The position numbers were made by a program, and so were the translations under genes. From positions 6,076,001-6,140,000 of the forward strand of contig NZ_LT607753.1 in assembly GCF_900090295.1 (NCBI RefSeq): 64,000 nucleotides of DNA. The letters run 5' to 3'. Source of the stretch: Micromonospora coxensis (GTDB lineage Bacteria > Actinomycetota > Actinomycetes > Mycobacteriales > Micromonosporaceae). Positions 49,160 through 58,567 of the stretch are shown in pieces (position 1 is the stretch's first letter; each line of letters starts with the position of its first letter). The notes beneath the pieces were generated by a model. That model searched no databases. It was given only the letters and a program-made list of their open reading frames with translations, and was not told the origin of the DNA.

Positions 49160-52100
49160 GTGCGGACCTCGATGCTCGATGTGCTGGCCGACCGGATCCT
49201 CATCGCCGACGGCGCGATGGGGACGATGCTGCACGCCGCTGACCTGACCCTCGACGACTACGACGGCCTCGAAGGATGCAACGAGATCCTCAACGTCACC
49301 CGTCCCGACGTGGTGCGCGGGGTGCACGAGGCGTACCTGGCCGTCGGGGCGGACTGCGTCGAGACGAACACCTTCGGCGCCAACCTGGCCAACCTGGCCG
49401 AGTACGGCATCGAGGGGCGGATCCGGGAGCTGTCCGAGGCGGGCGCCCGGCTGGCCCGGGAGGCCGCCGACGCGTACGCCACGCCCGAGCAGCCCCGCTT
49501 CGTGCTCGGCTCGATCGGCCCGGGCACCAAGCTGCCCACCCTGGGCCACGCCGCGTACGCGACGCTGCGCGACGCGTACCAGGAGAACGCCGCCGGTCTG
49601 ATCGCCGGCGGCGCGGACGCCCTGATCGTCGAAACCTGCCAGGATCTGCTCCAGGTCAAGGCCGCCGTGGTCGGGTCCAAGCGGGCGATGGCCGAGCTGG
49701 GCCAGCGGGTGCCGATCATCTGCCACGTCGCCGTCGAGACCACCGGCACCATGCTGCTGGGCAGCGAGATCGGCGCGGCGCTGACCGCCATCGAGCCGCT
49801 CGGGGTGGACCTGATCGGGCTCAACTGCTCCACCGGCCCGGCCGAGATGGGCGAGCACCTGCGCTACCTGTCGCAGAACTCCCGCATCCCGGTGTCGGTG
49901 ATGCCGAACGCCGGCCTGCCCGTGCTGACCGCCGACGGGGCGTACTTCCCGCTCACCCCGGTCGAGATGGCCGACGCCCTGGAGCGCTTCGTCACCGAGT
50001 ACGGCGTCTCGCTGGTGGGTGGCTGCTGCGGCAGCACCCCGGAGCACATCCGGGTGCTCGTCGAGCGGCTGCGCGGCGCGAGGCCGGTGGCCCGCGAGCC
50101 GCGGCCCGAGCCGGGCGTCTCCTCGATCTACCACCACGTGCCGTTCGCGCAGGACGCCAGCGTGCTGATGGTGGGGGAGCGGACCAACGCCAACGGCTCG
50201 AAGGCGTTCCGGGAGGCGATGCTCGCCGCCGACTGGCAGGCGTGCGTGGAGATCGCCCGCAGTCAGGCCCGCGACGGCTCGCACCTGCTCGATCTCTGCG
50301 TCGACTACGTCGGCCGGGACGGCACCACCGACATGCGCGAGCTGGCCGGCCGGTTCGCCACGGCGTCCACCCTGCCGATCATGCTGGACTCCACCGAGCC
50401 GGCCGTGGTCGAGGCCGGGCTGGAGATGCTCGGCGGCCGGTGCGTGGTCAACTCGGTCAACTTCGAGGACGGTGACGGCCCGGAGTCCCGCTACGCGCGG
50501 GTGATGCCGGTGGTCAAGGAGCACGGCGCGGCCGTGGTGGCGCTGCTCATCGACGAGGAGGGCCAGGCCCGCACCCGGGAGTGGAAGGTCCGTGTCGCCG
50601 CCCGGCTGATCGACGACCTGACCGGCCGGTGGGGGATGCGCCGCTCCGACATCCTCATCGACGCGCTGACCTTCCCCATCGCCACCGGGCAGGAGGAGAC
50701 CCGCCGGGACGGCATCGAGACCATCGAGGCGATCCGGGAGATCGCCGCCCGGTACCCGGGGGTCAACTTCACCCTCGGCATCTCCAACGTCTCGTTCGGG
50801 CTCAACCCGGCCGCCCGGCAGGTGCTCAACTCGGTCTTCCTGCACGAGTGCGTGCAGGCGGGGCTCACCTCGGCGATCGTGCACGCCAGCAAGATCCTGC
50901 CGATGTCGAAGATCCCCGACGAGCAGCGCGAGATCGCGCTGGACCTGATCTACGACCGGCGCCGCGAGGGGTACGACCCGGTGCAGCGGTTCATCGAGGT
51001 CTTCGAGGGCGTCGACGCCGCCTCGGCGCGGGCCGGCCGGGCCGAGGAGTTGGCCGCGCTGCCGCTGGACGAGCGGCTGAAGCGGCGGATCATCGACGGC
51101 GAGCGCAACGGCCTGGAGGCCGACCTGGACACCGCGATGGCCGAGGGCCGTACGCCGCTGTCCATCATCAACGACATCCTGCTCGACGGGATGAAGGTCG
51201 TCGGTGAGCTGTTCGGCTCCGGGCAGATGCAGCTGCCGTTCGTGCTCCAGTCCGCCGAGGTGATGAAGACCGCGGTGGCGTACCTGGAACCGCACATGGA
51301 CAAGGCCGACGACGGCGGCAAGGGCCGCATCGTGCTCGCCACGGTCAAGGGCGACGTGCACGACATCGGCAAGAACCTGGTCGACATCATCCTGTCCAAC
51401 AACGGCTACGAGGTCGTCAACATCGGCATCAAGCAGCCGATCAACGCGATCCTCGACGCCGCCGAGGAGCACCGGGCCGACGCGATCGGCATGTCCGGGC
51501 TGCTGGTCAAGAGCACCGTGATCATGAAGGAGAACCTCGCCGAGATGGCCTCGCGCGGGGTCGCCGAGCGCTGGCCCGTGCTGCTCGGCGGGGCGGCGCT
51601 GACCCGCGCGTACGTCGAGGACGACCTGCGCAGCATGTTCCCCGGCCAGGTGCACTACGCCCGGGACGCCTTCGAGGGGCTGTCCCTGATGGACCGGGTG
51701 ATGACCGCCAAGCGGGGCGGCGCGCCGGTGGTCGACCCCGAGCGGGAGGCGGCCCTGGCCGCGCGGCGGGCCCGCCGGGAGCGGCAGAAGGCGATGGTCA
51801 GCGAGGCGCTGCCCGAGCTGGACGACGCCTCGGTCCGCTCCGACGTGGCCACCGACGTGGAGGTGCCCACCCCGCCGTTCTTCGGCACCCGGGTGGTCAA
51901 GGGTGTGCCGCTGGCCGACTACTCGGCGCTGCTCGACGAGCGGGCCACCTTCCTCGGGCAGTGGGGGCTGCGGGGTTCGCGCGGCGGCCAGGGCCCGTCG
52001 TACGAGGAGCTGGTGGAGACCGAGGGTCGCCCCCGGCTGCGGTACTGGCTGGACCGGCTGATCGCCGACCAGGTCCTGGAGGCGGCCGTCGTCTACGGCT

Positions 52101-52675
52101 ACTTCCCCGCGTACGCCGAGGGCAACGACCTGGTGGTGTTGGACGAGAACGCCAGCACCGAGCGGGCCCGGTTCTCCTTCCCCCGGCAGCGGCAGGAGCG
52201 CCGGCTCTGCCTGGCCGACTTCTTCCGGCCCAAGGGCGACCAGCTCGACGTGGTGGCGTTGCAGCTGGTCACCGTCGGGCAGCCGATCAGCGAGTACACC
52301 GCGAAGATGTTCGCCGCCAACGAGTACCGCGACTACCTGGAGGTGCACGGCCTGTCCGTGCAGCTCACCGAGGCGCTCGCCGAGTACTGGCACCGGCGCA
52401 TCCGTAGCGAGCTGACCCTGCCCGGCGGTCGTACGGTCGCCAGCGACGACCCGGCGGACCTGGCCGGCCTGCTGCGTAACGACTACCGGGGCTGCCGGTA
52501 CGCGTTCGGCTACCCGGCCTGCCCGGAGCTGGAGGACCGGGCGAAGATCGTGGAGCTGCTGGGCGCCGAGCGGATCGGGGTGCAGCTGTCGGAGGAGTTC
52601 CAGCTGGTGCCGGAGCAGGCCACCGACGCGATCGTGGTGCACCACCCGGAGGCGAACTACTTCAACGCCAAGTGA
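49160..52675 (+). CDS. metH: Cobalamin-dependent methionine synthase
   Basis: The 1171-aa enzyme has the four MetH modules in order: homocysteine methyltransferase (about 1-310, zinc site GGCCGSTPEHI), pterin-binding (about 335-610), B12-binding (about 640-880; KGDVHDIGKNLVDIIL carries the cobalt His) and the SAM-dependent activation domain (about 900-1171, RFSFPRQRQERRLCLADF). It transfers a methyl group from 5-methyl-THF via methylcobalamin to homocysteine. GTG 49160 is chosen because the leaderless -10 box is directly upstream. Confidence 0.95.
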   Translation: MRTSMLDVLADRILIADGAMGTMLHAADLTLDDYDGLEGCNEILNVTRPDVVRGVHEAYLAVGADCVETNTFGANLANLAEYGIEGRIRELSEAGARLAREAADAYATPEQPRFVLGSIGPGTKLPTLGHAAYATLRDAYQENAAGLIAGGADALIVETCQDLLQVKAAVVGSKRAMAELGQRVPIICHVAVETTGTMLLGSEIGAALTAIEPLGVDLIGLNCSTGPAEMGEHLRYLSQNSRIPVSVMPNAGLPVLTADGAYFPLTPVEMADALERFVTEYGVSLVGGCCGSTPEHIRVLVERLRGARPVAREPRPEPGVSSIYHHVPFAQDASVLMVGERTNANGSKAFREAMLAADWQACVEIARSQARDGSHLLDLCVDYVGRDGTTDMRELAGRFATASTLPIMLDSTEPAVVEAGLEMLGGRCVVNSVNFEDGDGPESRYARVMPVVKEHGAAVVALLIDEEGQARTREWKVRVAARLIDDLTGRWGMRRSDILIDALTFPIATGQEETRRDGIETIEAIREIAARYPGVNFTLGISNVSFGLNPAARQVLNSVFLHECVQAGLTSAIVHASKILPMSKIPDEQREIALDLIYDRRREGYDPVQRFIEVFEGVDAASARAGRAEELAALPLDERLKRRIIDGERNGLEADLDTAMAEGRTPLSIINDILLDGMKVVGELFGSGQMQLPFVLQSAEVMKTAVAYLEPHMDKADDGGKGRIVLATVKGDVHDIGKNLVDIILSNNGYEVVNIGIKQPINAILDAAEEHRADAIGMSGLLVKSTVIMKENLAEMASRGVAERWPVLLGGAALTRAYVEDDLRSMFPGQVHYARDAFEGLSLMDRVMTAKRGGAPVVDPEREAALAARRARRERQKAMVSEALPELDDASVRSDVATDVEVPTPPFFGTRVVKGVPLADYSALLDERATFLGQWGLRGSRGGQGPSYEELVETEGRPRLRYWLDRLIADQVLEAAVVYGYFPAYAEGNDLVVLDENASTERARFSFPRQRQERRLCLADFFRPKGDQLDVVALQLVTVGQPISEYTAKMFAANEYRDYLEVHGLSVQLTEALAEYWHRRIRSELTLPGGRTVASDDPADLAGLLRNDYRGCRYAFGYPACPELEDRAKIVELLGAERIGVQLSEEFQLVPEQATDAIVVHHPEANYFNAK

Positions 52676-52730
52676 TCGCGGCACCCGCTCTGACCTGCGG
52701 CGGAGCGCCCGGAACGGTCCTGATTTCCAT

Positions 52731-52741
52731 GATCATGCCGT
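52731..52741 (+). repeat. 11-bp direct repeat, left copy (possible att core)
   Basis: GATCATGCCGT overlaps the stop of the truncated integrase. An identical copy is at 58632-58642 in the same orientation, close to the other side of the island. Confidence 0.4.
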
Positions 52742-53311
52742 TTCCAGGCCGTCGGGGGTCTGCGGGTCGTCGGCGAAGGCGTGGTCGATCGCGCGGCGGG
52801 TGCGGTCCTCGCTGGCCGGTAGCAGGTGGGTGTAGATCCGGAGGGTGAAGCCGGGGTCGGAGTGCCCCAGGTACGCCGACAGGGCTTTGACGCTTTCGCC
52901 GGCGTCCAGCAGGACCGAGGCGTAGGTGTGCCGGAGCACGTGCATGCCGTTGTGCCGGTTGTCGGGGACGCCGGTCGCGCGGATGGCGCGCTTCCAGACG
53001 CCCGAGTTGAAGGCCGTCCGGCTCAGCGCCGTTCCGGCCGGGGTGGTGAGGTAGAGCGGCACGGTCCGCGGCTCGCCGGTCGAGGTGCCCCACGGAAGGG
53101 TGATGTCGACCGGCGGGTACCGCTTGGCGTGCTCGGCGAGCCTGCGCGACACCGACTCAGGCAACGGAACATCCCGGACCTTGCCGCCCTTGGGTGGCGC
53201 GAAGATCAGGCGCCCCCGGACGAGCTTGACCTGACGGGTGACGTGCAGGACGGGCCGGGCCGGGTCGACGTCGTCCGGGCTGACGCCACGGATTCGAGCA
53301 CCGAGGGGATC
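52733..53311 (-). pseudogene. Tyrosine recombinase (integrase), C-terminal fragment
   Basis: The open frame contains the C-terminal catalytic part of a phage-type integrase: LHVTRQVKLVRGRL, FAPPKGGKVRDVPLPESVSR, MHVLRHTYASVLLDAG (HxxR), LSAYLGHSDPGFTLRIYTHL (His and catalytic Tyr). The N-terminal DNA-binding domains and the first catalytic Arg are missing: similarity stops near 53290, just beside the HD gene, with no start codon of its own in good context. It is a remnant of the element that brought the island. Fusion by rearrangement with the HD gene region is likely. Confidence 0.8.
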
Positions 53312-53312
53312 C

Positions 53313-53867
53313 CTACATCGGTTGAGCGGCCATGCGAATCTCCGTCCGTCGCACGGCTTCCAGGAGTGGTGCCTCGGCCTTTCGCCAGAACCGCGTCACC
53401 AGATCCTCGGGCCCGTACCGCTCCCGAATTTCGGCTAGCCGTTCTGTGACTGTCAGGTCTTGGCCATCTGGACCAGTGGTCATATCCGCGAACCAGAGTG
53501 CATCAGAGGTCGGAGATTGCTCCTGCGGGAACTCCGCAGCGAGGAAATCGCCAAGACCGCGTTCGGCAGCCTCATATGAAGCGCAAGAGTGGTGGGCAAC
53601 GAGCGCGGCTAGTCGGAGACTGAACCCGTGGCGCAGCATCCACCGCGCGCCGTCCAGAGAGTGAAAACCCGTTTCCACAATGCCGGGCGCGTAACCGATG
53701 TCATGGAGCCATGCGGTGGACAGGAGTGCCTCGGCATCGACAGCTGCCAGGCCGCCCAGCATCCGTGCCTTAGCCGCGACTGCTTGCACATGGCGCCAGC
53801 GTCGTGGCAGAGCAGCGGCAAGGTGCCGCTCTGCTACCTCCGCTGCATGATCGACCGTACTCACCAT
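53313..53867 (-). CDS. HD-domain phosphohydrolase
   Basis: The 184-aa protein has the HD motif: His26 in RRWRHVQAV, His55-Asp56 in AWLHDIGYAPG, then GFHSLDGARWMLRHG and LVAHHSCAS with further metal ligands. Such proteins hydrolyse nucleotide or cyclic-nucleotide phosphates. TAGGCT 7 nt before ATG 53867 marks a leaderless start. It sits between the integrase remnant and the large island gene, so it may be cargo. Confidence 0.85.
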   Translation of the reverse strand: MVSTVDHAAEVAERHLAAALPRRWRHVQAVAAKARMLGGLAAVDAEALLSTAWLHDIGYAPGIVETGFHSLDGARWMLRHGFSLRLAALVAHHSCASYEAAERGLGDFLAAEFPQEQSPTSDALWFADMTTGPDGQDLTVTERLAEIRERYGPEDLVTRFWRKAEAPLLEAVRRTEIRMAAQPM

Positions 53868-53874
53868 GACCGAG

Positions 53875-53880
53875 AGCCTA
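53875..53880 (-). promoter_or_regulatory. Leaderless-type -10 box for the HD gene
   Basis: On the minus strand TAGGCT lies 7 nt upstream of ATG 53867. Confidence 0.5.
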
Positions 53881-53963
53881 GGCTCGACGCGTCTATCCCG
53901 CCAGATCGCGGCGGTTAGGCATCGTGTGCGACCGTCAGCAGGACCTGGCAGCAGCAGTGGGGC

Positions 53964-56528
53964 CTACCTCCGGCGCCTCCGCTTCTTTCCAGGGTTCAGC
54001 CGGCGGGTGGGGCGACGTGCGGACGGTGGAGGGTTCCGGTCCATCTCCTGCACCGGTACGAGGCCCATCTCCAACCCGAGTTGATCGAGTTCCTCGTTAG
54101 GTTCCCAGGGATCGTTGTTGTAACCAGACCATGCAATATCGCCATCCTCGTTGAGGAGAACGGCTAGGGCTCGGTCGGCCCTTAGTTGGTGCTTCTTCGC
54201 AGCGGCGTAAATTTCCAGCCGCCCTCTTGCGCCCAGATTGCCGAATGGCTGGGTGCCGACGAAGAAGGCCGAATAGCCCCAAGGTGTCACAAGCGCCTCC
54301 GCCAAACTGTGGAAGCTTTTGTCCAGCCTCGTTAGTTCAATTATGCGTGTGATCTTGTTGGCGAGCTCTACCTGACCTGCCTCCGAGAGGTTGAAGAGGT
54401 CCGCGCCCACCCTGAGCCAACCTGATGCGTTTTCCGTTCGCAGCTTGTCGACAATCGACTGAAGGAGAGGATGCTCACGCCGCTGGGGCTTCGATGCAGG
54501 CGTCTGCGTTATTCCGTCTTCGTGGTACATCCAAGCATCGAGAGTATCTGTTAGTGTCCCGATGGTGGTGAAAGACTCTCTTTTGAACCGAGCGCGAGAG
54601 GCCCCTGTCGGCTTCGCCCCGGTCGGATAGCGACGGTACAGCTCGTCGGGGTCGGGATCGAAGTACAGTCCTCCTTGCACGAACCACATCAGCACATCCA
54701 GCTCGTCTACCGCTTCGAACATTCTTGCGGCCTGCGGTTCGGTGCGGCGGCGAAGGTATAGCAGGAACGACTCGGGGGTCTCAAGCAGTTTGGTGGCAAT
54801 TTCGAGGTCGTGAAGCGATATGATCCACGGCAAAGTTGTTCCGCCGATCATATTTGCTCGCACAAGGGTGTCGGCTGCGATCGCTAGTGGACCGAAATCG
54901 TCGAGGCATGCAACTACTGTCCGAACTTCCCGAACTCCGGCCAGATCCAGCCACTTGCCGCTCTCCTGCCAGAGTCCGCCGTGCGTCAATATCAGTTGTT
55001 CGAGGCGCTGAGCTTGGGTAGTCGCCTCGCCAATGGTTTTGCGCAGGTCCTGGGCTACGCGCTGAACGTTTCCAGAGCGTGCCTTGTCGGTGATAGACCC
55101 AGCTTTGACTTCCATGCAAATTGCAACGTCATCGACTATGAAAAGAGAGTCTCCTTCCACGACACGGGCCAGCTGTTTCGGGTTACTTGCGTTGCGGCTC
55201 AGGTCGTAACCCGGATCGTCCTTCGGAGGTGCCAGATACTTCAAGCCCGTGTGCTGTGGCGAAGGTACGCCGAGGGCCTTGGCCATGAGCTCGGCAGCCT
55301 TCTTCTCCGCAAAACTGTCCCGCTGCTTGCTGTACCGATCCCAAGCCTTGCTGTCGCCGAGAGACTTGACACGCAAGTCGATAACGCGGCGAATCTGGTC
55401 ATCCGGGATGCCGCTCTGCAGCAGCAGATAGTTACCACGACCATCGTGGACTAGGTCTTTCCCTGCTAAAGGGTTCTTGCCGTTGCAGAAAGACTCAACC
55501 AGCGCAATCGGATTTGCTAACGGCATGGAGATGCTAAAGGTGTCTAACACTGCGCTAACAGTCGCAGGTTCGAGGCCGGAGCTAGCTGCAATTTCGGCAG
55601 CAGTGAAAGCTGACGCGGGCCCCGGATGGACGAATAGCCTGTCGAAGGATTCTTGTGCCGCTTCTAATTGGCCGGCGTGGGGCTCGAATCCCTCGGACGT
55701 CCGCTTAGCAGTGCGGCCAAGCGCGTCAAGGTCAACGATTTTGGCCTGCTGATATCCCAGGGTTATCGCCTCGGAAACCCGCAGTACGTCTTCGTAGGTG
55801 AAGCCCAGCTTAGCTGCGAGGAGCTTGTCGTTGCCGGGCGGACCCAGTACCCCTTCATTCAGCCCGCGGCCCACCGAAAGATAGTGCTTGTTCCTGATCA
55901 TGATCTCGGCAAGCCTTAGCTGGGCTGCAAGCGGAGTAAGAGCGGTATCGGCAGGGGATCCTTCGATTGTGAAACTCAGCACTCCAGCTAGGTCAACAAG
56001 CGTGCGCGCGTGGGTGCAAAGTTCCTCGATTACTGTATTCGCGTACGGAACATCGGTTTGCGGCAGCGCCTCCACCACACGTGCGCCCATCCCCACCGCG
56101 ACAAGCGCGACGATGTCGACCACAGCTGCCAACCCTTCCGATTGGCTCTCCCGATACCCTTCTAGGGTGAAGGGAACTTCGTGCTGCCGCGTCAGCTCGA
56201 TGATGTCAAATACGTCCTGCCCTTGAAAGAGCCTCTCCATCTCTGCTACATGGTGCCTAATGATGTGCGGCGCCTGGTGGCGAACATCGTTCCAGCTCTC
56301 CGCGGGCTCCAGCTTGCCTGCCAGCCTGGAGACTTGTTCGATCAGCCTGCTGACTCCTTCGTCGCCGTCCGTAAGGAGGCGACGTTGCTGACGAGGGGCA
56401 GCGGGTTTGCTCTTCGCCACCTTCTTACCCACGGAGTGGGCTCCCTTCTCGGGGCCGTCGGATGTCTCATCTGGCTCGTCCGACACTAGTCCTGTCGTGT
56501 CCTGTGAGGAATTTCTGTACGGGATCAA
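53964..56528 (-). CDS. Large island protein with PD-(D/E)XK nuclease-like motif
   Basis: The 854-aa protein is not recognised as a named family. Around residues 455-475 a PD-(D/E)XK-type core is visible: GDSLFIVDDVAICMEVKAGS, with the Asp of VDD and E-x-K in MEVKAG. Charged helical regions surround it, with a winged-helix-like segment (AAEIAASSGLEPATVSAVLD) near residue 315 and a strongly basic C-terminus (RRLNPGKKRRRRR). No membrane helix is seen. Base composition and codon choice are more AT-rich than the flanking genes, typical of acquired DNA. A role in defence against foreign nucleic acid is inferred from these traits and the island context. Confidence 0.6.
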   Translation of the reverse strand: MIPYRNSSQDTTGLVSDEPDETSDGPEKGAHSVGKKVAKSKPAAPRQQRRLLTDGDEGVSRLIEQVSRLAGKLEPAESWNDVRHQAPHIIRHHVAEMERLFQGQDVFDIIELTRQHEVPFTLEGYRESQSEGLAAVVDIVALVAVGMGARVVEALPQTDVPYANTVIEELCTHARTLVDLAGVLSFTIEGSPADTALTPLAAQLRLAEIMIRNKHYLSVGRGLNEGVLGPPGNDKLLAAKLGFTYEDVLRVSEAITLGYQQAKIVDLDALGRTAKRTSEGFEPHAGQLEAAQESFDRLFVHPGPASAFTAAEIAASSGLEPATVSAVLDTFSISMPLANPIALVESFCNGKNPLAGKDLVHDGRGNYLLLQSGIPDDQIRRVIDLRVKSLGDSKAWDRYSKQRDSFAEKKAAELMAKALGVPSPQHTGLKYLAPPKDDPGYDLSRNASNPKQLARVVEGDSLFIVDDVAICMEVKAGSITDKARSGNVQRVAQDLRKTIGEATTQAQRLEQLILTHGGLWQESGKWLDLAGVREVRTVVACLDDFGPLAIAADTLVRANMIGGTTLPWIISLHDLEIATKLLETPESFLLYLRRRTEPQAARMFEAVDELDVLMWFVQGGLYFDPDPDELYRRYPTGAKPTGASRARFKRESFTTIGTLTDTLDAWMYHEDGITQTPASKPQRREHPLLQSIVDKLRTENASGWLRVGADLFNLSEAGQVELANKITRIIELTRLDKSFHSLAEALVTPWGYSAFFVGTQPFGNLGARGRLEIYAAAKKHQLRADRALAVLLNEDGDIAWSGYNNDPWEPNEELDQLGLEMGLVPVQEMDRNPPPSARRPTRRLNPGKKRRRRR

Positions 56529-56650
56529 GGCGGCCCGCGTCGCGGGCCGCTCGCGCCGCCGAACCTGGGCCGGGCCGATGGCCCGCCGCCGCGCCTCTGG
56601 CCTTCGGCCGCCAGCGCGTCGGTCTTAGCCCGCCGGCGGCGCGACATACG
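56529..56650. other. Hairpin-rich non-coding segment
   Basis: Just upstream of the large island gene the DNA holds several tight palindromes: GCGGCCCGC-GTC-GCGGGCCGC (56530-56550), GGGCCGATGGCCC (about 56571-56583) and GGCCTTCGGCC (56599-56609). No gene is supported. It may be a remnant of replication or regulatory DNA. Confidence 0.5.
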
Positions 56651-56750
56651 ACGGAGCCCCGGGCCGCCATGGGTACTGGCAGATCCGGGGCTTCGGTGTT
56701 GACAAGAGCAGTGCCTCCGGCGGGGTCCTCGGGCACTCCGGGATGGTGAC

Positions 56751-56892
56751 GCCATCCCGACAACCTTCGTTCGGGCAGAGCCGAGTGGGTGGGGCCTGCC
56801 TGGTCAAGGTCGTTCAGACGGCAGTGTGCTCCACCTTGACCAGGCAGGCCCCACCCACTCCACAGTGTGCGGACGAAGGCCGACGGGATGGC
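56751..56892. repeat. 60-bp-arm inverted repeat
   Basis: Arms 56751-56810 and 56833-56892 are exactly symmetric without gaps around a 22-nt centre. The inner 28 bp are perfectly paired, as are 7 bp and 9 bp further out, with mismatches between. It lies between divergent genes, so it is not a usual terminator. Nothing is encoded from 56893 to 56980. Confidence 0.85.
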
Positions 56893-56980
56893 GGGATGAC
56901 GTCCGACGAGCCGGAGGGACTGTCGGGGGCGGTGCGGACGACGGGGCAGCGCCACATGAGGCGCCCCACGAGTACGTACG

Positions 56981-57850
56981 ATGTGGAGCGTGAAGGAGCA
57001 GCCGGAGGCAATCTCAACTCATGCAGTAGCGAAAATGCCGTCGGCTCGGTTGAGTTTGGCGGACCTCGAATTTATCGCGAGTTCCATGGGGGAAGTGCGA
57101 CGAGTAGCGCTAACCTGGTCCAGTCGCGAAATGTATACGGTGACGGCTTCGAATTTCTCCGGACAAAGCCCTTCGGTCAAGGTCGTCCGCACCTTCAAGG
57201 CGAACTCCGTTGCCGAATTTGCGACGCAAGCACCGCGAGGAAGGATCTATATTCTGGAGGCTCGCTTCGAGTCGCCCGGCGGTGCGGCGGTCCTCACCTT
57301 GGGTAAGGATCGCGACCTTAGTCGTGATCTGGTGCTGAGTTTCGAGGGGGCCGAAGAGGGCGTACCCTCTTGGTTTGACGACATCGTCAGAGGGATGATT
57401 TCTGCGAAGTTGTTCAACGCTGGCCAGCGCGAGATATACCTGCTGGGTTTGGCTTGGGCGCCTGTCTTCTTGCCTCCCATCGCAGTACCGTGGGCGATCG
57501 CTACCGGGCGCTTGTCAAGTATGGGAATAAGCGCAGTGCTTTGGTTTGGAGGGTTCGCCTGGCTCGCATACGCGGTGTTCGCTCCAACGATTGCGCGGTT
57601 TATCCGCGCCAGCAGTTTACGAGTGACCCCTCTCTTCGCCGCTGTCCCGTGGCCGCAGCCAGCTAATGTCACCTCTCCTTTCCGGCTTATTCCGCTTCGC
57701 CTCAGAGAGTTTCGGACGGAAGTAAAGATTGCGTTCAAAAGCGGCTGGTTGGCGTTCAGGCAAAGCGACCATCAATTCAATGCAGTCTTGGTTTCCCTTG
57801 TAGCATTGGTAGTTGCGTTAGTGTCCCTGATCGTTGACGTTTCCAAGTAG
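56981..57850 (+). CDS. Island membrane protein of unknown function
   Basis: The 289-aa protein has a soluble N-terminal half (about residues 1-140) and three hydrophobic helices (around IYLLGLAWAPVFLPPIAVPW, AVLWFGGFAWLAYAVF and, at the C-terminus, VLVSLVALVVALVSLIVDV). No domain is recognised. ATG 56981 is used; GTG 56990 and ATG 57035 are alternatives. Like the large divergent gene it has AT-richer codon use. The arrangement of a soluble nuclease-like gene divergent from a small membrane gene recalls defence pairs, but this is inference. Confidence 0.6.
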   Translation: MWSVKEQPEAISTHAVAKMPSARLSLADLEFIASSMGEVRRVALTWSSREMYTVTASNFSGQSPSVKVVRTFKANSVAEFATQAPRGRIYILEARFESPGGAAVLTLGKDRDLSRDLVLSFEGAEEGVPSWFDDIVRGMISAKLFNAGQREIYLLGLAWAPVFLPPIAVPWAIATGRLSSMGISAVLWFGGFAWLAYAVFAPTIARFIRASSLRVTPLFAAVPWPQPANVTSPFRLIPLRLREFRTEVKIAFKSGWLAFRQSDHQFNAVLVSLVALVVALVSLIVDVSK

Positions 57851-57874
57851 GCTGCCCTGCCCGCTACCAGGGGA

Positions 57875-57928
57875 CCGGCCGCACGAACGAGAACCCCGAT
57901 GGGGGTCATCAGGGTTCCGTGCCGGCCG
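57875..57928 (+). terminator. Imperfect hairpin after the island membrane gene
   Basis: CCGGCCGCACG (57875-57885) pairs imperfectly with CGTGCCGGCCG (57918-57928), with an inner AACCC/GGGTT pairing. Confidence 0.4.
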
Positions 57929-57994
57929 CGCGCTGCACTGGGGTGAGGGGCAGACCGCCGCAAGCGCTCGCTGCTCTGGATTGGTGCCGGCGGT

Positions 57995-58567
57995 ATGGCT
58001 ACCGTGGCTTCCGTGATGAGGGAGACCGAGTCGGAGGTGCGACGTCTTCGGGACCAGGCGCTGACGAGCGTGGGTCGTTCATCTGCCCGGACCCCGATCC
58101 GTTCCGCCCTGTACCACTTGACGCGCGGGCGGATTGACAAGCGCCCACGCTACACCGTAGGCCAGCTTCCGAGGCTCGGGACGCCCTGGCAGGACACCGT
58201 CTCCGGTCGGTACTTCGGATGGCGATGTAGAGAGGCGCACCTGGGGGACCGGTTTGCCTTCGCAGTCGAGTATGTCGTGTGCCCGTACTGCCGGATGGCA
58301 TGGGTGGACAAGCCGTATACGGCTGAGGAGTACCAGCGGAACGGCCTTGCTTCAGCCGCCTTGAGGGCGCTTCGAGAGGAGAACCCTGGGCTGACGTGGT
58401 TCACGGGCAGCGGGCACATGAGAGACGCAAGAGCCTTCTGGGCGGCTGTGGGCTTGGGGGTTGCTGGCGGGTACGAGCAGCGAGAGTTGTGCGAGCACAT
58501 CGACCGGCATGGGGGCTTGAAACCGCGTTGGTTGCTCAGGCGGCAGCTGCGAATCGGTGCCGAATGA
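57995..58567 (+). CDS. GNAT-like acetyltransferase with CPYC motif
   Basis: The 190-aa protein has a GNAT-type acetyl-CoA loop in EYQRNGLASAALRALREENP and a final FTGSGHMRDARAFWAAVGLG segment. The middle carries VVCPYCRMAWVDKP, a CxxC that could bind a metal or serve in a redox role; this is unusual for a GNAT. ATG 57995 is used, with ATG 58016 possible. It is island cargo of unknown substrate. Confidence 0.65.
   Translation: MATVASVMRETESEVRRLRDQALTSVGRSSARTPIRSALYHLTRGRIDKRPRYTVGQLPRLGTPWQDTVSGRYFGWRCREAHLGDRFAFAVEYVVCPYCRMAWVDKPYTAEEYQRNGLASAALRALREENPGLTWFTGSGHMRDARAFWAAVGLGVAGGYEQRELCEHIDRHGGLKPRWLLRRQLRIGAE

Noticed and set aside
49005..49160. Cobalamin riboswitch upstream of metH
   Set aside because: No B12 box or long conserved leader is visible, and the -10 box directly before the GTG leaves no room for one.
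53285..53315. tRNA-like CTCGAATCC string near the integrase remnant
   Set aside because: Only the T-loop-like string is present; no acceptor or anticodon stem can be drawn, so it is not a tRNA or a tRNA-type attachment site.
56467..56955. Leftward frame across the 60-bp-arm inverted repeat
   Set aside because: Coding potential is an artefact of the GC-rich palindromic sequence; it overlaps the start of the large island gene.
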